From the NCBI GenBank assembly GCA_964019155.1, contig OZ025242.1:69798720-69862719 (forward strand): a stretch of DNA of 64,000 nucleotides, read 5' to 3'. A program made the translations under genes and the position numbers. Below the pieces are notes generated by a model that was given only the letters and a program-made list of their open reading frames with translations, did not search any database and was not told where the DNA came from. Below, piece by piece: positions 1 to 11,991 of this stretch; the first letter of the stretch is position 1, and each line of letters opens with the position of its first letter. This DNA is from Osedax fenrisi. Lineage: Eukaryota > Annelida > Polychaeta > Sabellida > Siboglinidae.

Positions 1-160
<160 letters not shown>

Positions 161-195
161 GTAGTGCTACATCCTCTCATTGAATAGTTACAAAC

Positions 196-240
196 CTGAG
201 GTCCGGGTAACGCTTCTCTCCCTGGCGAGCCACTCGTTCC
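196..240 (-). CDS. Collagen exon (most 3' in window), 45 bp
   Basis: Between acceptor ..CAATAG and donor GTTTGT the minus strand reads GTSGSPGREALPGPQ. This is 15 codons, phase 0 at both ends. Gly-X-Y is broken by the REAL segment, as expected of collagen IV. It is the last exon visible, so the gene continues beyond the left edge. The donor is weak (GTTTGT), which is the main doubt. Confidence 0.72.
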
Positions 241-590
241 CTATTGTATTGTTACGTCATCAAACATCACGTATACCACACACATACACACACCAACGTT
301 GATATAGTGTTACGTAATGGGCGGAGTTATGTACGGTGGGCGGAGTTACGGAAGGGCATTCGTGTGGAGGTTACACATAAGTGCGCATTCAGCACAGCAC
401 ATCAATGTATGCGCGGGGTTTACGATACCATTAATGGGGTGAGGTGGGGGTGAGGTGGGGGTGGAAGACTGTGAACATTTGACGCATGCGCTTACGATAG
501 TGATTGTGCGCGTGCGCAACTTGCTCATTCATTTATTAACATTGCATGTTACAATATCATTCTATTTGTAGTATCGGTTTATAGTATTTG

Positions 591-641
<51 letters not shown>

Positions 642-766
642 TATATTTTCTGGTTATAAAAGTTTAAATTGGTAAACAATAATTATTATGTCAATTTAAC
701 AAAATTCTAAAATATAAATTCTTATCTGCACATATAATAGTAACGTTTGTATTGATTAAACATGGA

Positions 767-817
<51 letters not shown>

Positions 818-887
818 CCCTATATTATAACTGATTTACAATGTTAAAATATGTTTTAGATTGCATACTATAATAGTATATAGTGTG
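241..887. other. Intron sequence, no gene seen
   Basis: This stretch is moderately GC-containing up to about 530 with short CA-rich tracts, then AT-rich with (TA)n at about 600-639 and 771-808. Open frames at 244-453 and 346-528 show no recognisable domain and are treated as chance. Confidence 0.6.
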
Positions 888-1830
888 TAGGGGAAAGTCT
901 CCGATTACCGACCCCTACATGATTATGTGTAATAAATTATTCAATATTAAATATATTTATTTGAAATTTTGTAATTATGGTAATATTATGGCAATTAATA
1001 ATTTGGCTATTTTAAATTGTTGATTTAACTATATTTCCAAGAATAAACAGGGGTGTCGGTAATCGGATACATGTGCCCATTACCGACCCCCTAAAATAAT
1101 CGTGGTATAAATAATAGTAGTATTATAATATCCATTACAAATAGTAGATATACATAAATATAATTAATTATAACATGCACGCAATTAATTATTATTGAAT
1201 TTATGTTTTAATAGTAATATTAAATTTAAACTTTATAGTAATTATATTAAAATAGTGTATATTATTATTTAATAGTTAGTTATTAATCAGTATGTATATA
1301 ATCAACTGTAATCATGCATCCTAAATCTATATCAATGATACACAATCAACTTAAAGTAAAACGACATAATTTAAAGTAAAATACTGATCTATTTTGATTG
1401 GATATTATAAATCACATGGCGTCGGTATTAGGGTAATTTAGGTGTTCGGTAATAGGAAAATCATATGTGTTGCTATAATTAAAATATATTGGTTAATAGT
1501 TATTAAAATTAAATTATTTTCATAATTATAAACATTTTATTGATCTACAATATTATGCGTAATATTAAGTTTTCTTTTAATTAATAAAGTATTTACAATG
1601 ATTTAAAAAAAGTTATTATTAAAATATTTAGAAATTAAAAACAGAATATTACATTTTCTTATATAACAATTGTAGGATTGGATATTTTTTAAAACAAAAT
1701 ACTTATTCATATTTATCATTAAATTACTAACAGATCATGTATATATAATTTTTTGATATATCTTATAGTTACTGAGATACGAGAGGTGGTCGGTGTTAAG
1801 AGGGGGTCGGTAATCTGAGATATTCCCCTA
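888..1830 (+). mobile_element. TAGGGGAAAGT-family TIR element, copy 1
   Basis: The left end reads TAGGGGAAAGTCTCCGATTA. The right end is its degraded inverse (..GGTCGGTAATCTGAGATATTCCCCTA). The length is about 943 bp. There is no coding capacity, so it is a non-autonomous DNA transposon. The terminal motif GGTCGGTAAT recurs inside in both orientations (about 1050-1090 and 1420-1455). The whole sequence aligns by eye with 26304-27264 and, inverted, with 46459-47372. The TA at both ends could be a target duplication or part of the TIR. Confidence 0.85.
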
Positions 1831-2800
1831 TATAATATTATAATAAATAAATCATACATACTAATTCTATAGAATGTCACTACATATCTATATATTATAA
1901 TATAATTACATATTATTATAAAAAATTAGTATTTCCACTAATCAAGAGCTTGATTAATTATTTTTTAAATTCATATTAAATATTTCCAAATAATTTCATA
2001 AATAGTGAAAAAAAACCTTATTTCTCTTATTAATATATCCTTATTAAAATTAACATTTTTAATAAAATAAGCAAACGATAAATATTAAATAGAAATTTAT
2101 AAAAAATAACATAAACATTATAATCTCATTGGTTACATTAATATCACGTGGTATTCGTAAGTGTATAACGAATATTAGAAAAATGATACCTTGATATGGA
2201 ACTTATTTGTTTTAATGTTTTATTACACATACTATTTAATATGATTATCCTATGGGATATCCTATTAGGATTAGATTATGAAAATCGAAATTGTAGAATT
2301 AACATGAATTATGAATAATATGTATATAACATTATGAATTATGCATATAATCTTACTTACTAAAAATGATTGTATACAAATATCCACAATATTAATAAAC
2401 GCCAGTTAAAAATCTACTAGAAAAACTAACGGAATTATTGCACACTCCCCTTTGTCACTTTAATTAAGTTATACATACATATATATATAAAGTTTATTTT
2501 TGATTATTTAGATATATATATTAAATTAACTAGATAGAGATGATAGTATTAACATATATAGTAACATCATATAATACACATTATTTATTTTGAAATAAGT
2601 ATTCGATATTTAATAAGAAGTGAATATATTAGAATGTAACATTTAAATGTATGATATTTTGAATTTAATAACTTTAATAACTCATTTACATAATAGGTTC
2701 TAAATCATCATACTCGTCACCTGCATTACATATCTGCATTACATATCTGCATGTATTGCGAATACTTTTAATATTTTATATTATGTATTATTATAGCAAA
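1831..2800. other. AT-rich intron sequence, nothing recognised
   Basis: Very AT-rich sequence with short TA tracts. There is no reading frame, exon-like block or clear repeat family in it. Confidence 0.5.
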
Positions 2801-2802
2801 CT

Positions 2803-2962
2803 GTAATGGTATACCCCCTTTAAAGTTACTATATTTCCGGCAAGTTGCCGGAATATAAGGGGTATCCCACTACAATTATAGTTAACTTACTAAAAAATCT
2901 CTTTATAGCAAATATTTCCGGACATTATTATCCGAAATACTGGTAGTGGGGGATACCCCTTT
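2803..2962. repeat. Palindromic GGGGTATCC repeat, copy 1
   Basis: A short inverted-repeat unit carries ATACCCCCTTTAAAG, then TTCCGGCAAGTTGCCGGAA (self-complementary), then GGGGTATCCCACTACA. A second, more diverged block ends GTGGGGGATACCCC near 2957. The same pieces recur at 41283-41465, so this is a dispersed family, probably a small MITE. Confidence 0.6.
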
Positions 2963-3151
2963 ACCCCATACAATGTTCAGTAATACGTGTTAATTTTAAT
3001 TTTAATGAATCGACACCCGACGCTCACGTGTGCAATGTTTCATTAATGTATTAGTTACATTATATTCTGTATGTACGCATATATATTTCATAGACCTATC
3101 CCATTATAATGTCAATAGTAATGGTAAAAATAAAGGTATTTTTGATTTAAT

Positions 3152-3182
<31 letters not shown>

Positions 3183-3407
3183 CATACATGTTTACATAAA
3201 CTATGGTTTTAACTTAGTAACTATAATACATATTCAAAATAAATTAATAGTTATATATACATATATATAAGATATATTATTACGCCGGAAGTACGAAAGT
3301 ATGAAACAGTAGGAGGGAAAGTTTCGATTTTATAAACGAAATATTTAAATATCATATCATAAATTATTCATTTGAAAGTGGCTATTTGAATAGTAATTTA
3401 CCATAGT

Positions 3408-3471
<64 letters not shown>

Positions 3472-3808
3472 AATATATATATATACACACATTATTTAAC
3501 TACCGTTTAGATGATATGTATACTTAAATGTATTCGTGCAATTTATGAATATATTAAACATAATTGATGACAATTTAAATATCTGAATAATAATTTATTC
3601 CTATCATATGACATAATCACTACTTATTGCATAATAAGAGCATCATTCTAAATCACTATTCAATAATTCTAATGAAATGGTGGTCTTGATTATTTAATTA
3701 TTGTATTCATGACATTTATAAAATATTTAAATGTTGTATTCTATAGAATAGAAATATATTTAACTTAAAATACGGTATTGATATAACCCATTAATCTAGT
3801 TTTAAATA

Positions 3809-3851
<43 letters not shown>

Positions 3852-3975
3852 TGTGTGATATACGCTATAGCATAATGCTATATATATAGCATTACAATTA
3901 AATTAAATCAATTGTAGCCAATATTTTTCTCTTTAGTTATATATTTAAATCAACGTACACTGTATAACAAAAATA
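2963..3975. other. AT-rich intron sequence with (TA)n tracts
   Basis: It holds (TA)n at about 3150-3176, 3418-3458 and 3811-3849. The 60-codon frame at 3030 is low-complexity and not supported as a gene. Confidence 0.5.
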
Positions 3976-3981
3976 ACATAA

Positions 3982-4165
3982 AGAACCCTTTCTAAATATT
4001 ATTTAAAGAGGGTTCTTTGGAAAAAAATAACCTAAAGAACCCTTTCTGAATATAATTTCAAAAGGGTTCTTTGGACACAAATAACACAAAGAACCCTTTC
4101 TGAATATTATTTATATAGGTTTCATTGGAATTGTAAATATATAAGAACCCTTTATTATTTGGAAT
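3982..4165. repeat. Hairpin-forming tandem repeat, AAAGAACCCTTT family
   Basis: Three successive units of about 56 bp each begin AAAGAACCCTTTCT and end AGGGTTCTTTGGA, so each unit is itself an inverted repeat. A decayed fourth unit begins at about 4145. The same CCAAAGAACC element returns at 4661-5100. Confidence 0.75.
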
Positions 4166-4660
4166 TATAAATATATAAGAATATGTGTTAGATTTTTGGT
4201 TCCTTATTATAATATAAATAAATTTTAGTATATATATATATATATATTATAATATATATATATATATATAATATAATTTAGATAGAGTATAATAATTTAA
4301 ATATGATTCATTGATAATTTTCCCTACAAAGTAGATATAGATACATTTACTAATTACATTATTCCTATCCACGGAAATCTTTAGTAAAAGAGAAAGATGT
4401 ATGCGTGGCTGAAGAGAAACCATGGTTTCTCTTTACTCTACAGAGTTATTTAAATTGATATATGTGCATTCATCATACAATATTTAAAATTAGAATAGTA
4501 TTTAAAATATTAATAATTGGTTTGATTATATATTACTTGATGTTTATAAAATATTATTTAAATAACTAGTTTTATATAAAAATGTATATAAATATATTAA
4601 TATAAAATTTTAATTATAATAATATATGTACAATGTACATTGTATAGTACAATGTAAATA

Positions 4661-4771
4661 ATTTAAATGTAAAGAACCTTATTATTTTTATATAAGGTTA
4701 TTTGGACTCGTAAATTTCAAAGAACCATTTGCTATTACTAATGTTAATATGTAATATATGTACACTGTACA

Positions 4772-4841
<70 letters not shown>

Positions 4842-4975
4842 CATATTACATATTAAGGGCTGGCGTAATATAATATTTAACATAGTATTAATATTATCAT
4901 TAGCAAATTGTTCTTTTAAATTTACGAGTCCAAAGAACCATATATAAAAATAATAAGGTTCTTAACATTTAAATC
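4661..4975. repeat. Large imperfect inverted repeat with (TA)n centre
   Basis: The left arm (about 4661-4756) and right arm (about 4880-4975) are near-complementary over about 90 bases. Both contain AAGAACCTTATTATTTTTAT and GGACTCGTAAATTT. The loop holds a (TA)n tract of about 65 bp (4775-4839). It is either a MITE or two inverted copies of the AAAGAACC family. Confidence 0.75.
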
Positions 4976-5105
4976 ATTGAAAAGAACCCACGTGTCATAT
5001 ATTGATATCGTATTCGAGGTTCTCTTGATTATATGATTCCAAAGAACCCCATGCCAATATCACGGGGTTCTTTGGACTAAAATTCTCGTCCAAAGAACCC
5101 TTACT
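4976..5105. repeat. Further AAAGAACCC repeat units
   Basis: Short units contain AAAGAACCC and its complement GGGGTTCTTTGGA. One clear stem joins CCAAAGAACCCC (about 5039) with CGGGGTTCTTTGG (about 5063-5075). Confidence 0.6.
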
Positions 5106-5466
5106 TCTACCAGTGTAGGTTGTCAAGCATCAATATAAATATATACTCGTATCCGATTGGCTAAAAGCGGTCGCGGTCACGTGTATCGTTCGCACCTATT
5201 GCGTAATATCGCGTAATCGATAGCTCGAGAAGAACTTGGTCGCCTTGGTGACTGGCTACAACAATACAGAAAACATGCTGACGGACGGACGCCGCGGTGT
5301 GTGTGACGGACGTAAACGGGGACACGGAAGACGTACAGACATACACATCGAGAGGTTTAGGTAGAGAGCGGTGGTGGTGGTGTTGGTGACGGTGGTGTTG
5401 GTGGACATAGGGATAGAGAGAGAGAGAGAGAGTAGGAGAGAGAGAGAGAGGAACAATAAAACTTAC

Positions 5467-5502
5467 TGGTAAACCCATGGGACCATTGTTTCCGTGTCGA
5501 CC
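5467..5502 (-). CDS. Collagen exon, 36 bp
   Basis: The minus strand has acceptor CACTATAG, then GRHGNNGPMGLP, then a strong donor GTAAGT. This is twelve codons, four perfect Gly-X-Y triplets, phase 0 both sides. Longer frames through this site (5161-5614) are shadows. Confidence 0.85.
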
Positions 5503-6109
5503 CTATAGTGATGTCGGGTGATGGTGGTGGTGATTCACTCGTGCCGATGAATGACGTCACCGTTGTTTGCGCGGACAATTGCTCGATTACGTCACCCGGC
5601 GAGCGAGCGAGCAATTGTCCACCAAACGATATTAGGCAACCGCGCGGCGCGCGAGTGTGGTCACGTGTGATGGATTGCGTAATAGCGAGGCGACCGCGTG
5701 GTTATCATTTCCGGTATGAGATGAGTTCCGGTACGAGATATCCGATATACGCGAACCGTAAACCCGTCCACCGAAGTGGTTAGTTCACCCCCTCCCCTAT
5801 AGGGGGTTAGTTCACCCCCCCCCCCGTGATGCCGAAGTGAAGTGAACGCGTATTTAACTCATCGATGAATAGTATATTAATCAAAGATGAATTAAAGATG
5901 AATCATAGATGAATCATAGATGAATTACGGATTATAATTAAAGATTAAGTGAAGATGAATCATTGATGAATCACTCATGGAAAATAAGACGTGTGTCACC
6001 CATGCAGGTCTCGATACCCTCAGAACACATGCTAACCCCCTAACTACGTTTATTAATAGATAGTATGAACTCGTTAACGTGAACCAGAGCTAGGTACGTG
6101 TGTACTTAC
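5503..6109. other. Intron, GC-richer with short repeats
   Basis: It holds a duplicated GGGGTTAGTTCACCCCC block (about 5776-5826) and irregular repeats of GATGAATCA (about 5863-5975). The frame 5508-5783 has no collagen register or known domain and is not called. Confidence 0.5.
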
Positions 6110-6145
6110 CGATTCTCCTTTCTCTCCGATATATCCTCGTTCTCC
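6110..6145 (-). CDS. Collagen exon, 36 bp
   Basis: Acceptor ATTTCTAG, then GERGYIGEKGES, then donor GTAAGTA. There are four intact triplets, charged as usual for the collagen IV helix. It joins in phase 0 to the exons on either side. Confidence 0.87.
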
Positions 6146-7208
6146 CTAGAAATCAATATTCTTAATTAATATATCACATTAGTATTGCGTATACGAAATA
6201 TTGTTTAACATATATGTTACTCTATATAGTATATATATATAACCCTATAGGTTTAAATATTTAGCTCATGAAGCTAAGAAATATTTTATTTAATTTTATT
6301 GTATATAGGATATCGATAATATCTTGTTACTTTAATAGTTATAATAGGTACCTACATTGTTATTATTCTCAATAAATATATAACTAATAATATAATTTAA
6401 ATTGTACAATTAAAATAATATATATATATATATATATATTATAACATTAGATATAACATCGAATTAAAATTCTAAGTAATATTCTGTAAATATTTATATT
6501 TATTTTAATATGCCTTACTTTATGATATATATTTATGATATATTTCCTATTAAGTTATTTAAATTAATATATTATTTACATTTGTTAACGAGTTTCATTA
6601 GTTAATCCAGTTATCGAGTTAACCTAATGCATTTCATATTTAAAGAGTTTGTATCTTACATGACTTATTTGATGTGATCATATTTAAAAATAAAACCCAC
6701 TATGTAATTTCCTGTATTCACTATATACTATATTAAACCAAAAATGTTGCGAACAATTTCCTTAGACAAATCTTTGATTAAACTATAAAACTACTTTAAG
6801 TACCATTTTATAGTTATGTTATTTTATAGTTATGCAATATATTCAAACATTATCTACTAGAGTTGTTCACACGTGTGTGCTAACAAAGACATCCATAATA
6901 AAGATATTAAATGTTTATGTTGCTATGGTATCTTATTAAACTGATAAGATCGAATACATTGAATATATTATACGCTTATACCACTGCGCCCGTGTTGCGT
7001 ATCGTTGATTACAGGGTGACTAAAACAGGGTGATTAAAACAGGGTGACTAAACAGGGGGATGCACTGTTAATGATAATAGCCAGCTGCCAGTAGTGGTCA
7101 GTAGTAGCAGTAATGGTCAGCGGTGGTAGTGACCGGTGGTGGTGGTAATAGCTGACGGCTATTTAAGCTGACTTGTCAACCAGCGAACAAATACATTAAA
7201 ACGCGTAC

Positions 7209-7232
7209 CTTACCGATACCCAACCTACCACA
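7209..7232 (-). CDS. Tentative collagen micro-exon, 24 bp
   Basis: Acceptor TATACTGCAG, then eight codons CGRLGIGK, then donor GTACGCG. The phase (0/0) is compatible with both neighbours and the segment would add a cysteine. However, it is short, does not start with Gly, and its Gly spacing is irregular. Transcript evidence is needed. Confidence 0.28.
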
Positions 7233-7389
7233 CTGCAGTATATACGTGTGTATGCGCGTATGTGTGTGTATGTGTTCGTGTGTGCGTGCGTTTGATGAGC
7301 TATTAGTATTATATTAGTTATACACGCATACGAACACATGTATGTGTGTATATATTTGTGTATGTATGTATGTGTGTGTGTTCGTATTC

Positions 7390-7425
<36 letters not shown>

Positions 7426-7454
7426 GTGAAGATTAGCCCTAATATGGTGTTAAC

Positions 7455-7490
7455 CTTAGTTCCAGGCGATCCGCTTGACCCCACTGTACC
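7455..7490 (-). CDS. Collagen exon, 36 bp
   Basis: Acceptor CCATTATAG, then GTVGSSGSPGTK, then donor GTTAAC. Phase 0 on both sides, with four triplets. The donor is one of the unusual GTTA type. The exon is followed (gene sense) by a CA/TG-rich intron. Confidence 0.82.
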
Positions 7491-7501
7491 CTATAATGGA
7501 G

Positions 7502-7656
7502 GGGTATGCTGATTATAATAGCGTACAGACAGTACGAGTGAGGGGTACGTGGAGGGGTACACGGGGTATGTATGGTGCAGTTAATGGGGTACAAGTAAGG
7601 GGTACCTATAGGTAAGTGGTTACATTTAATGGGGTATACCCCATTAAATGTAACCA
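7502..7656. repeat. GGGGTA-rich repeat ending in a 40-bp perfect palindrome
   Basis: Several GGGGTAC or GGGGTAT pieces lead into a perfect palindrome at 7617-7656 whose half-site is GGTTACATTTAATGGGGTA. The palindrome could extrude a cruciform or be the fused tips of a TIR element. Confidence 0.8.
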
Positions 7657-7693
7657 ATGTATACATTTGATGATACAACTTTATATATATATA

Positions 7694-7727
<34 letters not shown>

Positions 7728-7821
7728 CATGTGTGTGTGTGTATGTGTGTGTGTGTGTATTACTCATACATATTCATCGATAATCAAACAATTCTTGTTG
7801 TATATAAAATAGTACACATGA

Positions 7822-7856
7822 ACGCTGTACGATGCACGTCGTACAGCGTTCATCGT
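7822..7856. repeat. Short perfect inverted repeat
   Basis: The arms GAACGCTGTACGA and TCGTACAGCGTTC are separated by about six bases. They are surrounded by GCATGCATGC-like self-complementary sequence up to about 7895. No function can be assigned. Confidence 0.6.
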
Positions 7857-8039
7857 ATGCATACTACGCGCTGTACCCATGCAATGCATGCATGGAAGTA
7901 GGTTGTACGCGAGTCACCTAATGGATGAATACTGCAGAGTTAACGCACAATGCTTATGAGCACATAGATACTCTGGGTAATAGAGTATCCGAGGTAAGGT
8001 ATACTATTAGTTGGGATAGCATTTCGTATTACTTGGGAT

Positions 8040-8180
8040 AAGGTTAGAGATTATTCGAGATAAAGTTAGAGATTATTCGAGATAAGATTAGAGATTATTC
8101 GAGATTAAGTTAAAGATTATTCGAGATAAAGTTAGAGATTATTCGAAATAAGGTTTGAGATTATTTGTGATGAGATTATC
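8040..8180. repeat. About 22-bp tandem repeat
   Basis: Six imperfect units of the type GAGATTATTCGAGATAAAGTTA. Confidence 0.85.
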
Positions 8181-8811
8181 TCTAGATATGTAAACGAATC
8201 CTTCGGTTCGAATATCGAATAGTACAACCGAACGTTTCGAATAAAACGAAGAAATAGAATTTATAAAAATTCCATCGTTGATATTCAACCATCTTACTAA
8301 CCTGATTAACTAACGAACCTACCAACATATATGTTACGTAATATTATACATATACATATATATTATGTAATAGATTCATTGCTATTTATCTACTATTTAA
8401 ATAATTCAAATATTTAATAATGTTAATTGTCTAATAATAATATTAGGCTGCATCATACTTGTTTACTACACGTGGTGTTGGTCACATGGTCATTGCATCA
8501 CTTCCTTTTCACATTAGCGTAATAATCCATTGTATCGTGACCGATACTATAGGTGACGTTACTATACGTGACCTATTCACTAATACAATCGTTATATTAA
8601 TATTAGAAACTTATACTATACATGTTCGTCATAATTATAATACATATAGGGGTAATTGTCTCGATATATCGAGCTTATAAACAGCAATGCTTCTATAATT
8701 ACCCTGGCATTGACTAAATCTGATAATAATAATAATAATATATAAGACGATTATTAACGATTATTATAGTAATGTTTGCTTATATCTATGTGCGTGCTTA
8801 TGTGTGTGCGC

Positions 8812-8884
8812 GCGTATGTGTGTCAGCTATAGTTGTATCGCTAACAATACATTAACGATACGCATATAGCTGACACACATACGC
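8812..8884. repeat. 29-nt inverted repeat with 15-nt loop
   Basis: The left arm (8812-8840) starts GCGTATGTGTGTCAGCTATA. The right arm (8856-8884) is its near-perfect complement, with GCTGACACACATACGC. The strand carries no open frame here. It may be a MITE tip pair or an extruding hairpin. Confidence 0.75.
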
Positions 8885-9005
8885 ATGGGCGAGTTAATTA
8901 CGCGCCTTACCTATAGTGATATATTACTTTAATTATCATTTATTATTATATCGGATACATGGGTTTATGAACGGCGCGCTCAAGACCGAAGTTTTCATTC
9001 TTAAA

Positions 9006-9050
<45 letters not shown>

Positions 9051-9453
9051 TTATATATGCTGTATTAACTATTCTTAAGTCAATATATCATATATTTTAT
9101 TCAAATTTACTATTCGAAATTCTTTATATTCTAAAAAGCGCCGAAACATACATCATAAGTCACTGTTTATCCGTGCGAGTTACAAGTGCCGGAAGTACGT
9201 AATTTATTACCGAAATGTTATAATAGATGTTATATAATGTATCATTAACTACAATCGAATTCTTAATATCAAGTAAGCATTACATAAGTGACTTACGAAC
9301 ATATTGACAAACGGTAGTAAATCCTCTATAGAAACAAAGGACATATCTACCTAAATAAGGACATACGTTTTACGAATAAAAAATTAATAGGTATACCTAC
9401 TATAGTACCTAATATGTACTAATACACTTAACACGCGGATATAAGTATTAATG

Positions 9454-9486
<33 letters not shown>

Positions 9487-10415
9487 ATACAACCACCTTT
9501 TTTATATTTTTTTATATATTATTTAAAAAATAAAAGTAATATAAGAGTATACATTTTGTAAAGTGAATATTATGATATAACAATAATACGATAATACGCA
9601 TGATATAAAATTTTAATTATTAAACAATATTATCAACGAAAAAAGGAATATCTATGCATATGTGTGTCATCTAAATATATGGAAAATGTCGATAATTTAT
9701 ATTAAAGAATACAATATTTCCGTATTTTTTAGTAGAGTAATTCATCAAATTAAAATAATGAGAAAATAACTGTAAAAAATTGGTGACATATGTTGATTGT
9801 ATTATAATGAATGTTTATTTGTAATAGTAGGTATTATGAAACATCATTTGCACTTATTAATCAACAATTTAGGTACGATTTGTACATGAACCGATTGATA
9901 AATTAGTATATAAATTATTGTGTAGATACAAAAATAAATGTTGTTATAAATGGAAATTATTAAGTATTTAAAATCAGTGCAATACAATATTTTATAAGAT
10001 GTAAATTAATTAATTAAACATAACATGATATAAGAGTATACAATGATATATAATGAGTAGGTATACACTGAGTTAACTTAAACTGATTATCACTCAACAA
10101 AACGACTAATAATGTATTCAGTATACATTTATTATAGTGAACTTAATAAATAAGCTATAGATTAGATTATAAAGATAAAGTTAACAGACTTGAAAGTGTT
10201 TATTGTGTCTGCTAATTTCATAGCAAATTCTTTATCAGTTTAAGTTTCGAGAAGCTTCTCTCTCATGCGTTAATTATAATAAATCAGTATACATGTATAA
10301 TAGGTGCCATTAAATATAATTATATTCGTAAGAAAATTTCTACACTTGAATATACATCTAGCCTACTATATATTTTATATTTTCATATTTTGATCTAGTA
10401 TATTCATTTGAGATG
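8885..10415. other. AT-rich intron sequence, nothing recognised
   Basis: It contains (TA)n at about 9008-9049 and 9452-9480. No exon-like or transposon-coding sequence was recognised. Confidence 0.5.
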
Positions 10416-10891
10416 TAGGGGAAAGTAACTGAATACTGACAGTGCCCGAATACGGACACTCTCGGTATCCCAGAAACCATAAATCGTACAATTTTTTTTT
10501 AATGAATTCAATATTCATAATTATATAAATTGTCTATATAAGTATTTTTTATTTTTTTAATTATTTAAAATAGTGCATTAAATTATTCATAAATTAATTA
10601 TAAATTAGGTAATTTTAATTTTTCTGATTGGTTCATCAATAATATATAATTTATCTAGTGGTATATAGGGTGTCCGAATTATAACACAGGTGTCCGTATT
10701 CGGACAAGGGTATCGAATACAGACAACCCGTTATCTATTGATTAAAAATATTACAAAACATTTTAAAATCACAATAATATATATAATCATATAATATTAA
10801 TATATTGTAATTTTTGAATCAAATATTTAGTCATAAAATGTTAAGACCATTTATTGTTAAAGTGTCCGAATTATTAGGTTACTTTCCCCTA
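10416..10891. mobile_element. TAGGGGAAAGT sister-family TIR element
   Basis: The left end reads TAGGGGAAAGTAACTGAATA and the right end reads ..GGTTACTTTCCCCTA, giving 476 bp without coding capacity. The outer 11 bases are the same as in the 0.9 kb family, but the inner TIR differs. Its own motif GTCCGAATnCGGACA is repeated at both ends and in the middle (about 10670-10725). Confidence 0.8.
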
Positions 10892-11022
10892 TATCAAGAT
10901 AATATATTATATTTTTAATAATGAATCATCTTATTTACTAATTAAATGATAATGCCAGATGATATAAATATATATATATATATATATATAATAATAATAC
11001 TCAGAGTTGGCTTAAAAGCCTA

Positions 11023-11060
11023 GATGAATGAAAAAGCAAAAGCTTGTCTGGTCATTCACC
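11023..11060 (-). other. LINE 3' hairpin, copy 1
   Basis: On the minus strand GGTGAATGA pairs with TCATTCATC around a loop containing ACAAGCTTTTGCTTTTT. A matching structure with a different stem lies at 34275-34311, the 3' end of the second LINE. It is probably the reverse transcriptase recognition structure near the RNA 3' end. Confidence 0.6.
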
Positions 11061-11991
11061 TATTTTCTATAATACTATTAAATTAAATATAAATGAAATA
11101 AACATAATTTTTTTTTAAATAAACACAAATTTAAAAAAATTTAAAACAATACTAGATATAAGGCTGCTATTAAGTACAACAAAGGATAATACCATTGCCA
11201 CCGAGTATACCCAGGATGCGTAGAACATCAACTTTCAGGTAAGGGTGCTCCAAATCCTATATCATTATGGATTACACCATTGCCAGAGGTATAAACGATG
11301 ATATCCTTATTCCCCGATGCATACTATACATCCCTAATACACCCAATGACTCAAGCATATCCAATCATGTACCCAAACACACCCACATACACTAATATAT
11401 ACTAATATATGATAAAACAAAAAAACAAAAATTATACATTATAATGATAAATATAAAAAGTATATAAATTAAATTAGAAATTAAAAAAAAGAAAATAATT
11501 AATAGTACACTACAATAATTTTAAAATAATATTAAATAATATTTCTCGTAATCTCTCTCATCATGTATAAAACATAAATATAAATTGTAAAATACTAGAT
11601 AACTTATAATAACAAATATTAAGTAACATAATGCATAACTGTAATATATCCTACATATATATAATATTATATAAATTAATATATAATATACATGGAATAA
11701 AAATAAATCATAGATATATAGAAAACATATAATATATAGAATAAATCAAGAAAAATATTACCATAATAAAAAAATAATAAAAGAAACATTTTTTTTAAAT
11801 CAAAAAAAAAAAAAAAAAGATTATATATTTATCAGTAGAAATATTATAATGCATGCCACCTAAAAAAAGCGAATATTATTTAATTATAAAAAATGTAATT
11901 AAAAGAAATATTAAAATGTTATAAATAAAATGATATCTTTAGTTATAGTTGTATAAAAGTAAAAGTAAAAGTAAAAGTTCATAATATGTAA

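Noticed and set aside
5508..5783. 91-codon plus-strand frame
   Set aside because: It lies opposite a collagen intron or exon, and neither a domain nor a repeat register is seen.
8459..8680. 73-codon plus-strand frame
   Set aside because: No domain, codon-use or splice support. A frame of this length is expected by chance in this sequence.
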